From Mugil cephalus (Eukaryota > Chordata > Actinopteri > Mugiliformes > Mugilidae): a stretch of DNA of 64,000 nucleotides. Below are positions 38,481-49,362 of this stretch, piece by piece. Each line of letters starts with the position of its first letter. Within the stretch, counting starts at the first letter, position 1. The position numbers and the translations under genes were made by a program. Below the pieces are notes generated by a model. It made no database searches. It saw only the letters and a list, made by a program, of their open reading frames with translations, and had not been told where the DNA came from. Location: contig NC_061771.1 in NCBI RefSeq assembly GCF_022458985.1, positions 26,094,001-26,158,000 of the forward strand, in the 5' to 3' direction.

Positions 38481-39038
38481 GCTCCATACACTGACCTTTT
38501 TAAAAAGAATTAATGTGACCATAACTCCTGCGTTTTTCTTTGCTGCAAACGTCAGACTATGTGACTATGATACAGCATTATTATTTACATTGAGAACGAG
38601 TATTTTCATACTTTGCATGCAGACAGAAGGCTTAACAGTAACAGATTATTTTGAGTCTGTGTCCAGGCCCATTATGTTTGTAGTGTATTACATAACAGAC
38701 ACACACACATACAAAGAAACAGTACTATTCAACTCTTTTACTTCTATTTACTACTATCTGATTCTCTGAATACAATTGTATAAACTTTATTTCCAACCAG
38801 CATATCCACATAAACACAGATACACTATGTAAATGTACACACACACAAATATATTTGTAATACATACTGTATATACATCTACAACATTATGTCATCCACA
38901 CACCTTTAAGAGCTAGAGTTTGAAATGGTTACTTAGCAATATAATTGTGTGGAGAGTAAACGGACTCAACTCACCTCAGTCTCCGGTCTGATCATTGTTA
39001 TTTGCATCTCCACAATTGGTGACCACGAAAGTTTGAAA

Positions 39039-39440
39039 ATGTCTGATGGTGAAGGAAGCAGGCACAACACCTCAGCGGCACTGGCACCAAGCGAGGTTAA
39101 TGACACGGTTAATGTCAACGCCAACATCTATGCTGTAACCGTTAAGTTGCCCGACTTTTGGCAGCACAACCCAAGAACCTGGTTTCGGCACAACGAAGCC
39201 CAGTTCCAGTTGAGGGGAATAACTCAGGACGTTACAAAGTATTTCCCTGGCGTTAGATGCCTCGACAACGGCCAGAGCAATGGTGCTGCTGGAAGCGCCA
39301 TTGGCTACCTGAAAATGCGGCACACTGAAGACATTCCTTTTGAGACTCTTTGAACTGTCTGATCTGTAGAAAGCGGACCACCTGCTGTCTCTCAACGGCC
39401 TCTGTGATGGCAAACCGCCGGCCTGATGGAGAAAATGCTG
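39039..39440 (+). pseudogene. Gypsy gag remnant
   Basis: MSDGEGSRHN starts a gag-like frame with VKLPDFWQHNPRTWFRHNEA and FQLRGITQDVTKYF, typical of the capsid N-terminus in fish Ty3/gypsy elements. The frame shifts near 39,240 and most of the capsid and any zinc knuckle are deleted before pol. Confidence 0.75.
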
Positions 39441-39558
39441 GCTGTCTTGGGCTCAGCCAACCCCTCATTCCTTTTTACGCACATTTTTCTGCGGCATCTC
39501 CCTGCGCCCGTGCCCACTGCTCTAGCTATTTGACCCCTCTCCTCCTCCAAAGACTATC

Positions 39559-40407
39559 GTGCTCTGGCTCTCCGAGTTCCCTGACCTCAACACGCCCACA
39601 TTCTCGTCTAGATTGGCCAAGCATGGCGTGGAGCACCATATCACGACTGTGGGCCCCCCAGTTTACACACGGGCCTGCCGCCTTGACACAGCCAAGCTGG
39701 CAGTCGCAAGGGAGGAGTTCGCTACTATGGAGCGTCTTGGCAAAGTGTGCCACTCACACAGCCCATGGGCTTCCCCCTTACACATGGTTTCTAAAGTTGA
39801 TGGAGGGTGGTGCCCCTGCGGTAATTTTCGCTGCCTGAACAACAGCACAATCCCTGTCCGATACCCTGTCCTGTACATACAAGATTTCTCCACTCACTTG
39901 GCAGGGACAACTATCCCCGATCTGATGCGCGGATACCACCAGGTGCCAGTCCATCCGAAGAATGTGCCCAAAACAGCTGTCATTACATCCTTTGACCTTT
40001 TTGAGTTCCTGCGAATGCCTTTTGGGCTCAAAGGGGCAGCACAGACAGTTCAGCATCTGATGGACTCTGTGCTACGAGATAAGTCATTACTGTTTGTTTA
40101 CTTGGACGACATTCTTGTAGCCAGCACGTACGTAGATGAACACCTGACACATTTCTGGCAGTTGTTTGAAAAGCTCAGCGAACACAGACTTATTGTCAAT
40201 CCAGCCAAGTGGCAGTTTGGACAGTCGTCCATCACGTTCTTGGGACACCACATCACTCCACAGGGAGCAGTTCCTCTTCCTGCCATGGTGGAGGCAATCA
40301 CCAGTTTCCCATGCCCCCGCACCACAAAGTATCCTCAGGAGTTTCTGGGCATGGTGAACTTTTATAATAATTTTATTTGCTGCCCACCTCATGCGTCCTT
40401 TGTATGA
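39559..40407 (+). pseudogene. Gypsy reverse transcriptase domain (defective)
   Basis: The open frame of 282 aa carries RT motifs in order: KVDGGWCPCGNFRCLN (a changed form of the usual R-P-C-x-D-Y-R-x-LN region), FLRMPFGLKGAAQ, and YLDDILVAS with the catalytic YLDD at 40,099-40,110. FLGHHITPQG and LGMVNFYNNF follow. The frame is lost just after the thumb/connection region. The protease region upstream is missing. Confidence 0.85.
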
Positions 40408-40819
40408 GGCCCTGCGAGGAAAAAGGGCCAATGACGAAGGGGATTGGTCCCCAGAGAGAGACAAAGCTTTCTATGCTGTCAAGACCACACTGGCCAACGC
40501 TGTTCCGCTGGCGCACCCATCTCCCACTGCCTCAATCGCCCTCACTACCAGCGCCTCTGAATATGCTGTGGGGGCAATGTGTGAGCAGTGGGCAGGCGGT
40601 GCCTGGCAGCCACTAGACTTTTTCAGCAAGTGGCTCTGCGACAATAAAAAAAAATATAGCACCTTTGATAGAGAGCTCCTGGGTCTTTTCCACCCGACAC
40701 TTCAGATTCCTGTTGGAGGGCCGCTGTTTCACTGCATTTGTGGACCACAAGCCTCTGACAATCGCCATGTCCAAGACCCCCGAGCCGTGGACTGGTCATC
40801 AGCAGCGGCAGCTCTCTGA
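40391..40819 (+). pseudogene. Gypsy RNase H domain (defective)
   Basis: WSPERDKAFYAVKTTLANA, TSASEYAVGAMCEQ, PLDFFSKWL and KKKYSTFDRELLG match the Ty3/gypsy RNase H region. The first catalytic Asp of the usual T-D-A-S motif reads Ser here. It overlaps the RT frame in another register, a frameshift. Confidence 0.8.
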
Positions 40820-42080
40820 AATCTGAGCTTACCACACATAACGGCATGTGGCGGGCAAGGACAACTTTGTCAGCGACTGCCTTTCCCAGGCGGTTGTATT
40901 GGGACTGGACTATGCTGCTATGGCGAGGCCACAGACTCAGACATTCTGGCTTGTCAGAAGGGCCTCACTCCGCTAAGGCTGGAGGATGTGGTGTTCGACA
41001 GAGCCAACACCACGCTTCTCTGTGACGTCTCCACAGACCTATTGTTGCTGCTGGCTGGTGACGCCGTGTTTTTGACATCATCCACAGTCTTTCTCACAGA
41101 CTCTGTGAAGGCCTCTGCCAAGCTGGTCGGGGCTAATGTGTGGCATGTCAGTGCGCCAAGATTCAGCGTCACACCAAGGCCCCTTTGGCACCTTTTGCAC
41201 TACCTGGGAAGCGTTTTGATCACGTGAATGTGGATCTGGTGGGCCCCCTGCCTCCTTCCCGCGGGTTCACTCACCTCCTCACCATGGTGGACAGGACCAC
41301 CAGGTGGCCAGAAGCCCTGTCCTCATCTACGTCAGCAGAGGTGGCCAGAGCATTCATCACATCCTGGGTGGCCCGATTTGGCACACCATTGGATGTTACC
41401 TCCGACATTTGCCCATAGTTCCTGCCGGAGCTCTGGACTGCAATCGCTGAACACCTGGGGATGAAGCTCCACCGCACTACGGTGTACAACCACAGGGCAA
41501 TGGACTATATGAGAGGTTTCATCGTGCCATGAAGGCCTCCCTATGGGCCAGCCTTAAAGGCAACGACTGGGTTGACCACCTTCCATGGGTAATGCTTGGT
41601 CTTCACTCTGCTCCCAAGGAAGACCTCCAGACCTCATCAGCCGAGCTGGTATATGGCCAGCCACTGTGGGTCCCGGGTGAGTTTCTCCATGATGCAGCCC
41701 CCTGGTCAGCTGAGTCTCATCGGACTGTGGCCCGAGATATCACTGACACTTTCGCCCCCGTGCCGATATCTTGGCACTGCCTCCCCCAGTCCTACGTCCT
41801 CAAGGACCTGCCGTCGGCCAAGTATGTTTTCATCCGCCACGACAGTCATTGGACCCCGCTACAACACCCCTACGATGGGCCCTTCCGTGTCTTGGAGTGG
41901 GGATCTAAGAACTTTGTAGTGGACATGGGGGGCAAACCAGGACGGATCACGATAGACCGTCTTAAGTCTGCTGATTTGGACGTGGAGGAGCCAGTGGAGT
42001 TGGCCGAGGCCACGCGGCGGGGGCGCCCCTCTGCTTTGGCCTCTGACCTCTGGCCTCTTATTTACATTTCCACAATGTAA
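40820..42080 (+). pseudogene. Gypsy integrase region (defective)
   Basis: 41,140-41,418 holds the integrase core start (FDHVNVDLVGPLPPS, LTMVDRTTRWPEA, TSD). 41,529-42,080 holds the C-terminal part (KGNDWVDHLPWVMLGLHSA, SAELVYGQPL, YDGPFRVLEWG). An in-frame stop follows DICP and a frameshift lies around the third catalytic residue region. The HHCC finger is reduced. Confidence 0.8.
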
Positions 42081-42649
42081 TATATATTCTATCTACAGCC
42101 TATCTTTTTTATTTCATCTTAAGCATAATCATATTTATTTTATGTAATCTAATAATCTTATCTATTCCATTATGAACAGGTTCTCTCTATGTAAGAGAGG
42201 TGGGTTTGGTGATGTGGTGAAGCCTTATTTTAAGGAACACGGAACAAGTAATGACACCAAATTGGATTGATGGTTATCAATGGAACGGTGTCTCTGCAAT
42301 GTGGACAGAGGACATGTCCAGTGCAGACAGGGACACAGTGTCATCCTGTACCGCCACGTTGTCTGACTGACACCGAACCATCAGACAGTGGAGGATAGAC
42401 TGGAACTGGTGTGCAGATGGATTATTCTTCCATCACGTCTGTAGGGAAGACACATACAAGACATACATTACATTAAAAAAATTACAAAATATATTTTCAG
42501 AATTCATTGTAATAAGAAAACTAAGAATTCTGACTGAATTCAACAAAAGCTCTAAGTGAGTCAGGCCGAACCTGTATCATATAGCATATAAATAGCATAT
42601 AATTTCTTGTGTCCTATTTTGTTCGGTCTGCTGATTTTTACAGGAGAAG

Positions 42650-44100
42650 CTGCACAGTGCTCTGGTATAGTGCTTCAGTACTGTAGTAGCTGCAGCTGTA
42701 CAAGATGGCGACAATGTTGCTCGCGCTGAAGCAGTCCATGAATGTGGTGTCTGCTCTTTTTTATGTCCATGAATGCGGTACTATTACAGGCATGTCTATA
42801 TTAGCTCCTGTCTGCTGTTGCTGTGCCAGTTCAATTCAAACTACCTGGCTGGCTGTGAAAACATGTGCAGTCGATCCGTGCAGTCACCGATCAACCAACA
42901 GGAGAAAAGTTCAGCCAATGTGGACAACACACATGTCGTTGTGCATGCTGCAGTGCATGCATCAATGTTCAATGAATAAACAAATCAGTAAGACTTTAAA
43001 TTGTAGGAATGACATTACTGTGGACTTTACCATACAATTTAAGTTGAAGTGCTGCTGCTTTTCTTTATGGTAAATTCACTTGATGGCTTTAGAAATAATG
43101 ATAATAAGTGAAAAGATTATTATGGAAAAAACAGAAGCATTAATATCCCTGTTTTTGATGCTTGTAATTGTTTATCAGTTTCCAGGGTTCTCAAGTTTTG
43201 AACCTTGCTGGCTAGGAGAAATTGTTAGATATTGATGGTGTAGGGGTGAGGAACCAAATGCTGGACAATTGATGAGGAAGAAGGGAGTCTGGGAAAAATG
43301 ACATATTTTAATGAAAATTAAAAAAACTAACAAAAATCACTGCAGAGGGCAAGTAAATACAAAACAATCAAAAACACAGCAAAAGGTCAAAAAGCGCAGG
43401 AACAAGGGCAAGGTAGGAACTCATGGAAAACAACACAACAACACGAGAGGGAACAAAGCGAAGGCAGGGCTAAATATACACAAGAGGGCTCAGGGATGAC
43501 AAGACACAGGTGAAACTAATGAGGCTAATCACACCAGGAGAAACCAATAAACAATCAATACACAAGGAGGCACGAAAGACAGGAAACCAAGAAACTTGAC
43601 AAAATAAAAACAGGAAACTCAAACCATGACCAAGAAATAAAAAGCAGACACAGAACCATGACAGAAATACTACTTTTTCATTGGAGGTTATTGATTCAGG
43701 CAGAGCAGTTTGCATTGCTACACCAACCACCTCGCTCTTTTCCCCTCACCAATATAAAATATACCAATAACTTAAATTGTTGTTTTTTTGTTTTTTTTTC
43801 TCTTATAATGTTTAGACAGGCTATTAAAATGCATCAACTCTAAATCATACTTCTAGAATCTTTCAATTCAACAATTCACAAATACTGTCTTTCTCATTTT
43901 TGCCACTGTGCAGATCATATATCAATAAACTTTGTACTTTGTTTGCAAAAAAAAAAAAAAAAATGCTAATGTGGCATGTGAATCCCACTTTCAGCCCAAC
44001 TGGGCTTGCCCATGTGTGGCCACCATGGAACACCAGGCCAAATTTAACTGGGACCCAGCTGGGCAGCCTAGATGGGGCCCAATCACCATCTAATATTCAG
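42650..44100. repeat. Right inverted repeat side of the fold-back element, with an inserted dispersed repeat
   Basis: 42,650-43,000 is the inverted counterpart of 38,000-38,440. 43,970-44,095 (GGGCTTGCCCATGTG type) mirrors 37,785-37,880. Between them sits the tatatacacaagag repeat (43,310-43,690). An A run is at about 43,946-43,962. No gene. Confidence 0.55.
43310..43690. repeat. Dispersed teleost repeat (tatatacacaagag type)
   Basis: Third occurrence of the element also at 14,276-14,890 and, noisy, at 31,978-32,520. It contains the same TATACACAAGAGGGCTCAGG core followed by GACACAGGTGAAACTAATGA. Confidence 0.55.
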
Positions 44101-44114
44101 TTGATCCATTGAAA

Positions 44115-44290
44115 TTCCTTTACTGTTCTTCATGAGGTACTCTGGCCCTGAAGTAATTAGGCATATCATGTATGGGATATATATTATATGGGAACTGCTG
44201 AGCTTCCAGCTGTTGAAGACTATCAACCTGATGTCATCTGAGAGGTTCAGGCAAGATTATCAGGTCAAATGGTTCTACAGGAGTGTATAA
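44115..44290 (+). mobile_element. Short piggyBac-like remnant
   Basis: It is a shortened copy of the fragments at 53,060-53,350 and 62,560-62,840, with an internal deletion. It still reads TACTTCATGAGG-like sequence and GAGAGGTTCAGGCAA. Confidence 0.5.
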
Positions 44291-44769
44291 AATACATATT
44301 ACTTTCCCCTTCAATGTGTTTTTCTTGTAGTTCTTATACATACACTTTTTGGACTTAGTTTTACCACATAAGGGCAAGTTACCATATGTAGTCCCTTTGT
44401 TGACCTTGATTTTCTACATGAAAATGCACATTTTTGAAAAATTTCACAGTAAAAATGTATTGATATCTTGATTTCTTCAATTTTTCCGTCTGAACTGAAA
44501 TTCAAATGACCCTTCAGCCTTTACAAGGCTTTCTTAATTAAATGATTAACTTTTGTAGCCCTGCTCGGTAGTGACTTGAACCTGAGTGTTAAGACTTTTC
44601 CTAGAACAACAGAAATCTACATTCTTGAGCTGAATACATACATGCTGAGAAGAGACAGCTCATCTAAAAATGTTTCTATAATTATTGTATTTCTAGTAGG
44701 TGTCATGTACACTAACAGGTAACTAATCAGTCTGTATCTCTCTCTCTCTAAATATAATCTAATAATGTG

Positions 44770-44772
<3 letters not shown>

Positions 44773-44802
<30 letters not shown>
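44773..44802. repeat. (AC)n microsatellite
   Basis: AC dinucleotide run followed by ATATATATAT, in the 3' flank of gene C. Absent at the corresponding place beside gene D. Confidence 0.9.
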
Positions 44803-44810
<8 letters not shown>

Positions 44811-44969
44811 TCAGTATGTGTGACGTGTGTAACACTGGAGAGATTCAGTTTTTCATAGAAAAAACAGGGCTTCATGCAGGGTTGCAGTGTCACATGATAT
44901 TTATTCTGGAACAGTTTTGTGACATATTTACCCTTACCCACAGAAAAAAACATTACATCCCGCTGGGTT

Positions 44970-47284
44970 CTACTCGCCGCCGTCAGCCTCGCCGCCGTCG
45001 GCCTCGCCAGCATTGGCCTCGCCGCCATTCTCCTCACCACCGTTGGCCTCGCCGCCGTTGGCCTCGCCGCCGTTGCCATCGCCGCCGTTGCCATCGCCGC
45101 CGTTCTCCTCACCACCGGTGGCCTCGCCGCCATTCTCCTCGCCGCCGTTGCTCTCACCGCCGTTGCTCTCGCCGCCGTTGGCCTCGCCGCTGTCGGCCTC
45201 TGTGACTTCCTTATTCTCCTTGACCCCCTTCTTGTTCATCTTCTTCTTCAATTTTTTCATCAACTTCTTCATCTTCTTCTTTATCTTCTTCATCACCTTC
45301 TTCATCTTCTTCTTTATCTTCTTCATCACCTTCTTCATCTTCTTCTTTATCTTCTTCATCACCTTCTTCATCTTCTTCTTTATCTTCTTCATCATCTTCT
45401 TCATCTTCTTCTTTATCTTCTCCTTGATGTCGTTCTTCATCTGAATAGTCATCTTATTCTGCTTCTTGTTGGAATTAGCAATAGTTGTTTCAATCCACTG
45501 TAAATAGCCTGGATGACAAAGGTCTATGAATCCAAATGCTTCTTTTGTTGCGTGTACATGGCCCCCGGTGAAAGTGACTAAACCGTAGAGCCTGCCATTA
45601 AACACCACTGCTCCACCAGAGTCACCCTGTGAGAAAGAGGAACATGTTTATGGTTTGTGCTTTATTAATTAAAACACTGATGAATCTTTAACTATTCAAA
45701 TTTTTCCACATTAGTAGCTGTACCAACTCACATGACATGCATCCTTTCCATCAGCTTGACCACAGAACCAGTGCTGGGAACTCTTAAGTTCTCTGAGACT
45801 GGTGCAGTCAACGTTGTTAACATTTGCACACTGAAGAGTTGCTGATTCACCACCTACTATGAATGAATGAAAAAGAGTTGTCAAATAAAATACAACAAAA
45901 TCTCCATAGAATGTAATCTGGGGCAGAAAGGTGTTTGACCATAAATGATATTAATTGAAATGAATCACATCATATTTTCAGTTTTTCAAAATAAATTTCC
46001 CAGTTAAAAGGGACAAATTCTGAAATTAAAGAAATAATTCAAAGTAAATCTCACCTCTTTCTTTGTTGTTGCCCATGTGGGTGGAGGCATGTCCTGCAAT
46101 CTGCACCTCATCTCCCCTGGAAATAAAAAAATTAAAAGAAGACAGTTACCTTGACTTAATATTATTTCAGTTTCAAACATTAGAAAAGAAGTACAAAAGT
46201 AAATGAAAAGGAAAAATAAGATAAAATAAATGTAATGTTACAAAATAAAATGAAATATTTATTATACTTTGCTGTTTTTAATCATGAAGCTTCTGACCTT
46301 CTGAGCATTATGAATTATAATAAATACAACAAAATTGCCAAAAATGTGTTTGTGAGTAAAAAAATAAAATAAATAAATTATAAAAATGAAAAAGCAAACA
46401 TCAGTATATATTTCACTACTCACAATCTTGGTTTTGCATTGCAGTTAGCAAGACCTATAATAGCTGGAATTTTTGTTCCTTCCGGTAGCTTCAGTAACAT
46501 AATATCATGGATCCTCTTTTTGAAGATCGCAGGTTCTGTAGTTATGTCCACTTTCTCTCCTGGACCTGGATGCACTCCTAAAATGACTGACAATTTTCTG
46601 CAAGCACAGATAACGCATTATTACGTCTTACATTTTAGGTAAAACTCTGAATACTGTTCCATGTCAACAGCTTAATCACATAATCGTTATGAGGTTTGAT
46701 CTAAATTTAAGACTCAGAAATATTTGGATATTTTTCTTACAATCCTGACTTCCAGCAGTGAGCCACAGTCAGAACCCACTGGTCGTTGATCAGAGAGCCT
46801 CCACAGATGAAATTATTGTTTTGATCGACCAATTTCACATGATACAGACGCTCTGTTGGATTACATTGTTGACCTTTAATGATTCTTTTGTGCACATCCA
46901 CCACTGTGCTCACTGTGGTACCTGAAAGAGAAAATGATCTACTATTAGTTGGAACTTGGTCCTAAAATTGGTTGGTTTTACTCACTGAACAACATAGTCA
47001 CTCACTGCCTCAATGACTAAACATAGAGTTTAGATAAATCATTTATTACAAAACACCCAACAGCCCAAATCTACTCAAACAAGTTTGAAGTATAAAAATA
47101 TCAGTAATGTCCTCTTTCCATGCATTGAATGAGGGAGGGAGACAGTACATTAAACCTTCAGAACTAGCATCTGATGGATCAACAAAACGTGATGTGGTCA
47201 AGTTTCAAAATGAAGAAATCACATAAACATCACTCCCTACTCACCGACCCACAGCAGAACAAGAAGGAGCGTCAGACGAGCCAT
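44970..47284 (-). CDS. Gene C: secreted S1 serine protease with cationic 11-mer plus acidic GGEAN tail
   Basis: The exons are 47,245-47,284, 46,741-46,921, 46,424-46,597, 46,055-46,116, 45,732-45,853 and 44,970-45,626, with GT/AG borders and consistent phases, giving 411 aa. The signal peptide is MARLTLLLVLLW. The activation site reads VDVHKR|IIKGQQC (Arg codon 46,884-46,886), the only intact-gene copy here with a canonical basic residue before Ile-Ile. The catalytic triad is His68 (VAHC), Asp105 (HDIMLL) and Ser196 (GDSGG), with pocket Asp190. Cys pairs equivalent to 22-157, 42-58 and 168-182 are present. The partners of 136-201 are both missing, and Cys191 lacks Cys220. The tail (from about 244) has six Lys-rich 11-mers (262-327), a linker, then about 14 acidic five-residue units to the stop. 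AATAAA lies at 44,900-44,905. It is likely secreted or stored. Function is unknown. Confidence 0.92.
44973..45191 (-). repeat. 15-bp coding minisatellite, gene C (about 14 units)
   Basis: Encodes GGEAN, GGESN, GGEEN, GGDGN and similar units, residues 339-411. The sequence is GC-rich against an AT-rich background. The antisense strand reads as Ala/Ser/Pro- or Val/Gly/Leu-rich frames, which are shadows. Confidence 0.95.
45225..45422 (-). repeat. 33-bp coding repeats, gene C (6 units)
   Basis: Six near-perfect units encode 11-mers of the form KKIKKKMKKVM, residues 262-327. Hydrophobic residues space 3-4-3-1, one stripe of an 11/3 helix, and all other positions are Lys. Confidence 0.95.
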
Positions 47285-47369
47285 CGCTCCCGTTCCACCT
47301 CTAATGTCTGCTGTCCAGTGGCACTAACTTATTAACCATGTTCACCATTTCATGTTGGCCATGGAGCAG

Positions 47370-47374
47370 CCAAT
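47370..47374 (-). promoter_or_regulatory. Conserved CCAAT/ATTGG element, gene C
   Basis: Lies 86 bp upstream of the ATG within GCAGCCAATCACAGAGC, as in genes B and D. Confidence 0.45.
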
Positions 47375-47707
47375 CACAGAGCAGAGGTTAATCAATAAAA
47401 CCACAGCTTTTCGTATTCATGCAAACTTTACAATTCCAGTCATTTTAAGCCACACTGACAGTAGACAATGGTATTGGTGCCATCTGACAGTTAATGCAAA
47501 GCTGGTCTCTTGACTTAAGCTAATTTATTTAAAGTACATCGACAGCACACCTCTAAGATCATCTCTCAAGTACAAACTGCTCTGTTTCACAACCTGTCCT
47601 TTTAGCTTTCAAAGAATTATTTCCCTTTAAATGTTTTCAGTGATTCGCTGGTTTACACCATCAGTGTGTGTTCAGTAAATGTGTTCTGTGTTGCAGCAGT
47701 TTGTCAC

Positions 47708-47890
47708 GGTCAATCAATCAACTTTATTTATATAGCACATTTAAAAACCCCAGGGGAAGCCAAAGGTCTTTACATTGGGACATAAAATAGGTTTAAGATT
47801 AAGATAAAAGGCATAAAAACAACAACAAACAAACAAAAAAAAAACAGTCAGTTCCAATCATCTAATCACTTTAATCTTGGTTTTAGATGC
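47708..47890. repeat. Teleost dispersed repeat (TTTATTTATATAGCAC type)
   Basis: TCAATCAATCAACTTTATTTATATAGCAC, with GCCAAAG and TTTACATTGGGACA following, is a very common fish interspersed-repeat sequence. It precedes the LTR element in both units (second copy 57,345-57,530). Confidence 0.6.
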
Positions 47891-48025
47891 TTGTTTGAAA
47901 GGATCACTTCTACCCTGTAGGTACGATTTAGCTGTGGACCCTAAGGTCGTATTCTGACCAGGCTCGCGTGGTCTGCTTGAAATGGACCTTTTCTCTAGTC
48001 TGGATCTTTTGGGTAGGTGTCAATA

Positions 48026-48583
48026 TGTAACAGGGCGGAGCTGTATCAGCTGTTGTGTAGAGCATGTGTGGGTGTGTAATGGTGGGTGTGGCTTCCACAT
48101 AGTGAGTGTGTGCAGTGATCGCAGGTGATGAGTGTTTTGATGGAGGTGTGCTGGGTGTGTCTTTAGCCTGCTAGTTAAGTGCTGCAGGAATATTCACCAT
48201 TCGGCCTCTCTTTTTCCGTTGCCGGTGTCAGGTGTGTGACGGAGCACTGGGCCTTCTCTTAAGGACGCCGGGTTGAAATGAGAGCGGTGGAGGGCAGCAG
48301 CAGCAGTGCCCACCGAGCCTTCTGGTTCGACAGCCAACCCGTGGACCAAATGCACTAGTTCTGGTGATTGCACGGCTTGGCCACACGCTGGATCGCACAC
48401 CAGGGACACCCAGCCCAGAGAACTCGTAGTCCTCGTGTAGTTCAGCCATGCCTGTGATTTTAAGACTCTTTCTAATAATCTTTTCTTGATTGGCCAATGA
48501 AGATCAATTGATAATAGTCCTGTCTGGTTGCCTCTTGCCTCCCTCTTACTGGTCGGTCAAGTCATTTGCCTTCCCACCTTACA
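48026..48583 (+). mobile_element. LTR of a truncated gypsy-like element (unit C)
   Basis: The sequence starts TGTAACAGGGCGG and ends CCACCTTACA, giving the TGTAA/TTACA terminal inverted repeat expected of an LTR. It is followed at once by ATTGGCGTTGTTGGCAGGAT, a probable primer-binding region. Length is 558 bp. No second LTR was found downstream. Confidence 0.65.
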
Positions 48584-49362
48584 ATTGGCGTTGTTGGCAG
48601 GATTGACCAAAAAAGAAATCAGTGGTTGGCAAGACCAACATGACTGACCAAAGTGAGCCTCAATCAGGCCCTAGTCATGAAAATTTACGGTACAGTGTCT
48701 TGGCATGAGAGGGCATAATCAAGCCAATGTCCCCAGTGTGAAGGATTTGGAACAACTTAAAACCCAATTGCAGGATGAAATGAACACACGAATGTCAGCC
48801 AAATTTAATAAGCTGTCCCAGTCTCTGATTAAGGAGATCCGGTCAGAGCTCCACCAGACTACCTCACGAAGTGGGCCACCAAGAAGGATGGGTGAACCCT
48901 CGGCTGGGTTCAGCCAACCGGTGTGATGACCACGGTAACCCTCTTTGTAACATCTGCTCTCAGCCTGGACATATAGCACGCTTCTGTAACAACAGACAAA
49001 GGTCTGCATCGTTACTAGGATACACCACTGTGGCGGCCCAGACAGTGGGGTGTCCAGATGTGAACGGACCTCTTCATTTTTTCTTGGAGTGTTTTGCAAA
49101 GAAAGGGGAGCGGTTGAAGGACGCCGACAGTTGGCTGACCTTAGAAGCTGCTAATGGACTGAACACACCTTATGTGCTATTACCTGTTAAAGTCGGGGAA
49201 ATTGAAGTTTCTGATGGTGGGCTTCTGGTTGTTAAAGACCATTGCTTCACTGATGCAGAGAGGTTGGTGGGCACGAACATCATTGAACGTTGTTGGAGAA
49301 ACATGTGCCTCCTCGCCTTTCCCATTGTTCTCTGTTGCATAATTTTTACCCCCATTTTATCT
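48584..49362 (+). pseudogene. Truncated gag/protease with CCHC zinc knuckle (unit C)
   Basis: A frame at 48,705-48,926 (VKDLEQLKTQLQDEM, a helical gag C-terminus) shifts into 48,871-49,377. The second frame has the zinc knuckle CNICSQPGHIARFC (CX2CX4HX4C, 48,946-48,987). LEAANGLNTPYVLLPVKV and LVGTNII fit the end of a Ty3/gypsy retropepsin-like region. The active-site segment is absent, and the open frame ends in host flank (SSYME). Pol is missing. Confidence 0.75.

Larger units (their letters stand above)
38940..42090 (+). mobile_element. Decayed Ty3/gypsy retrotransposon
   Basis: Order on the plus strand: a primer-binding-like ATTGGTGACCACG (about 39,014), gag start (39,039 on), pol reverse transcriptase, RNase H and integrase pieces. 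Coding is split over at least five frames with internal deletions, so the element is dead. I could not define matching LTRs. The ends of 38,940-39,013 and 42,060-42,080 share only TTATTT-CAT-TCCACAAT. Confidence 0.85.
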
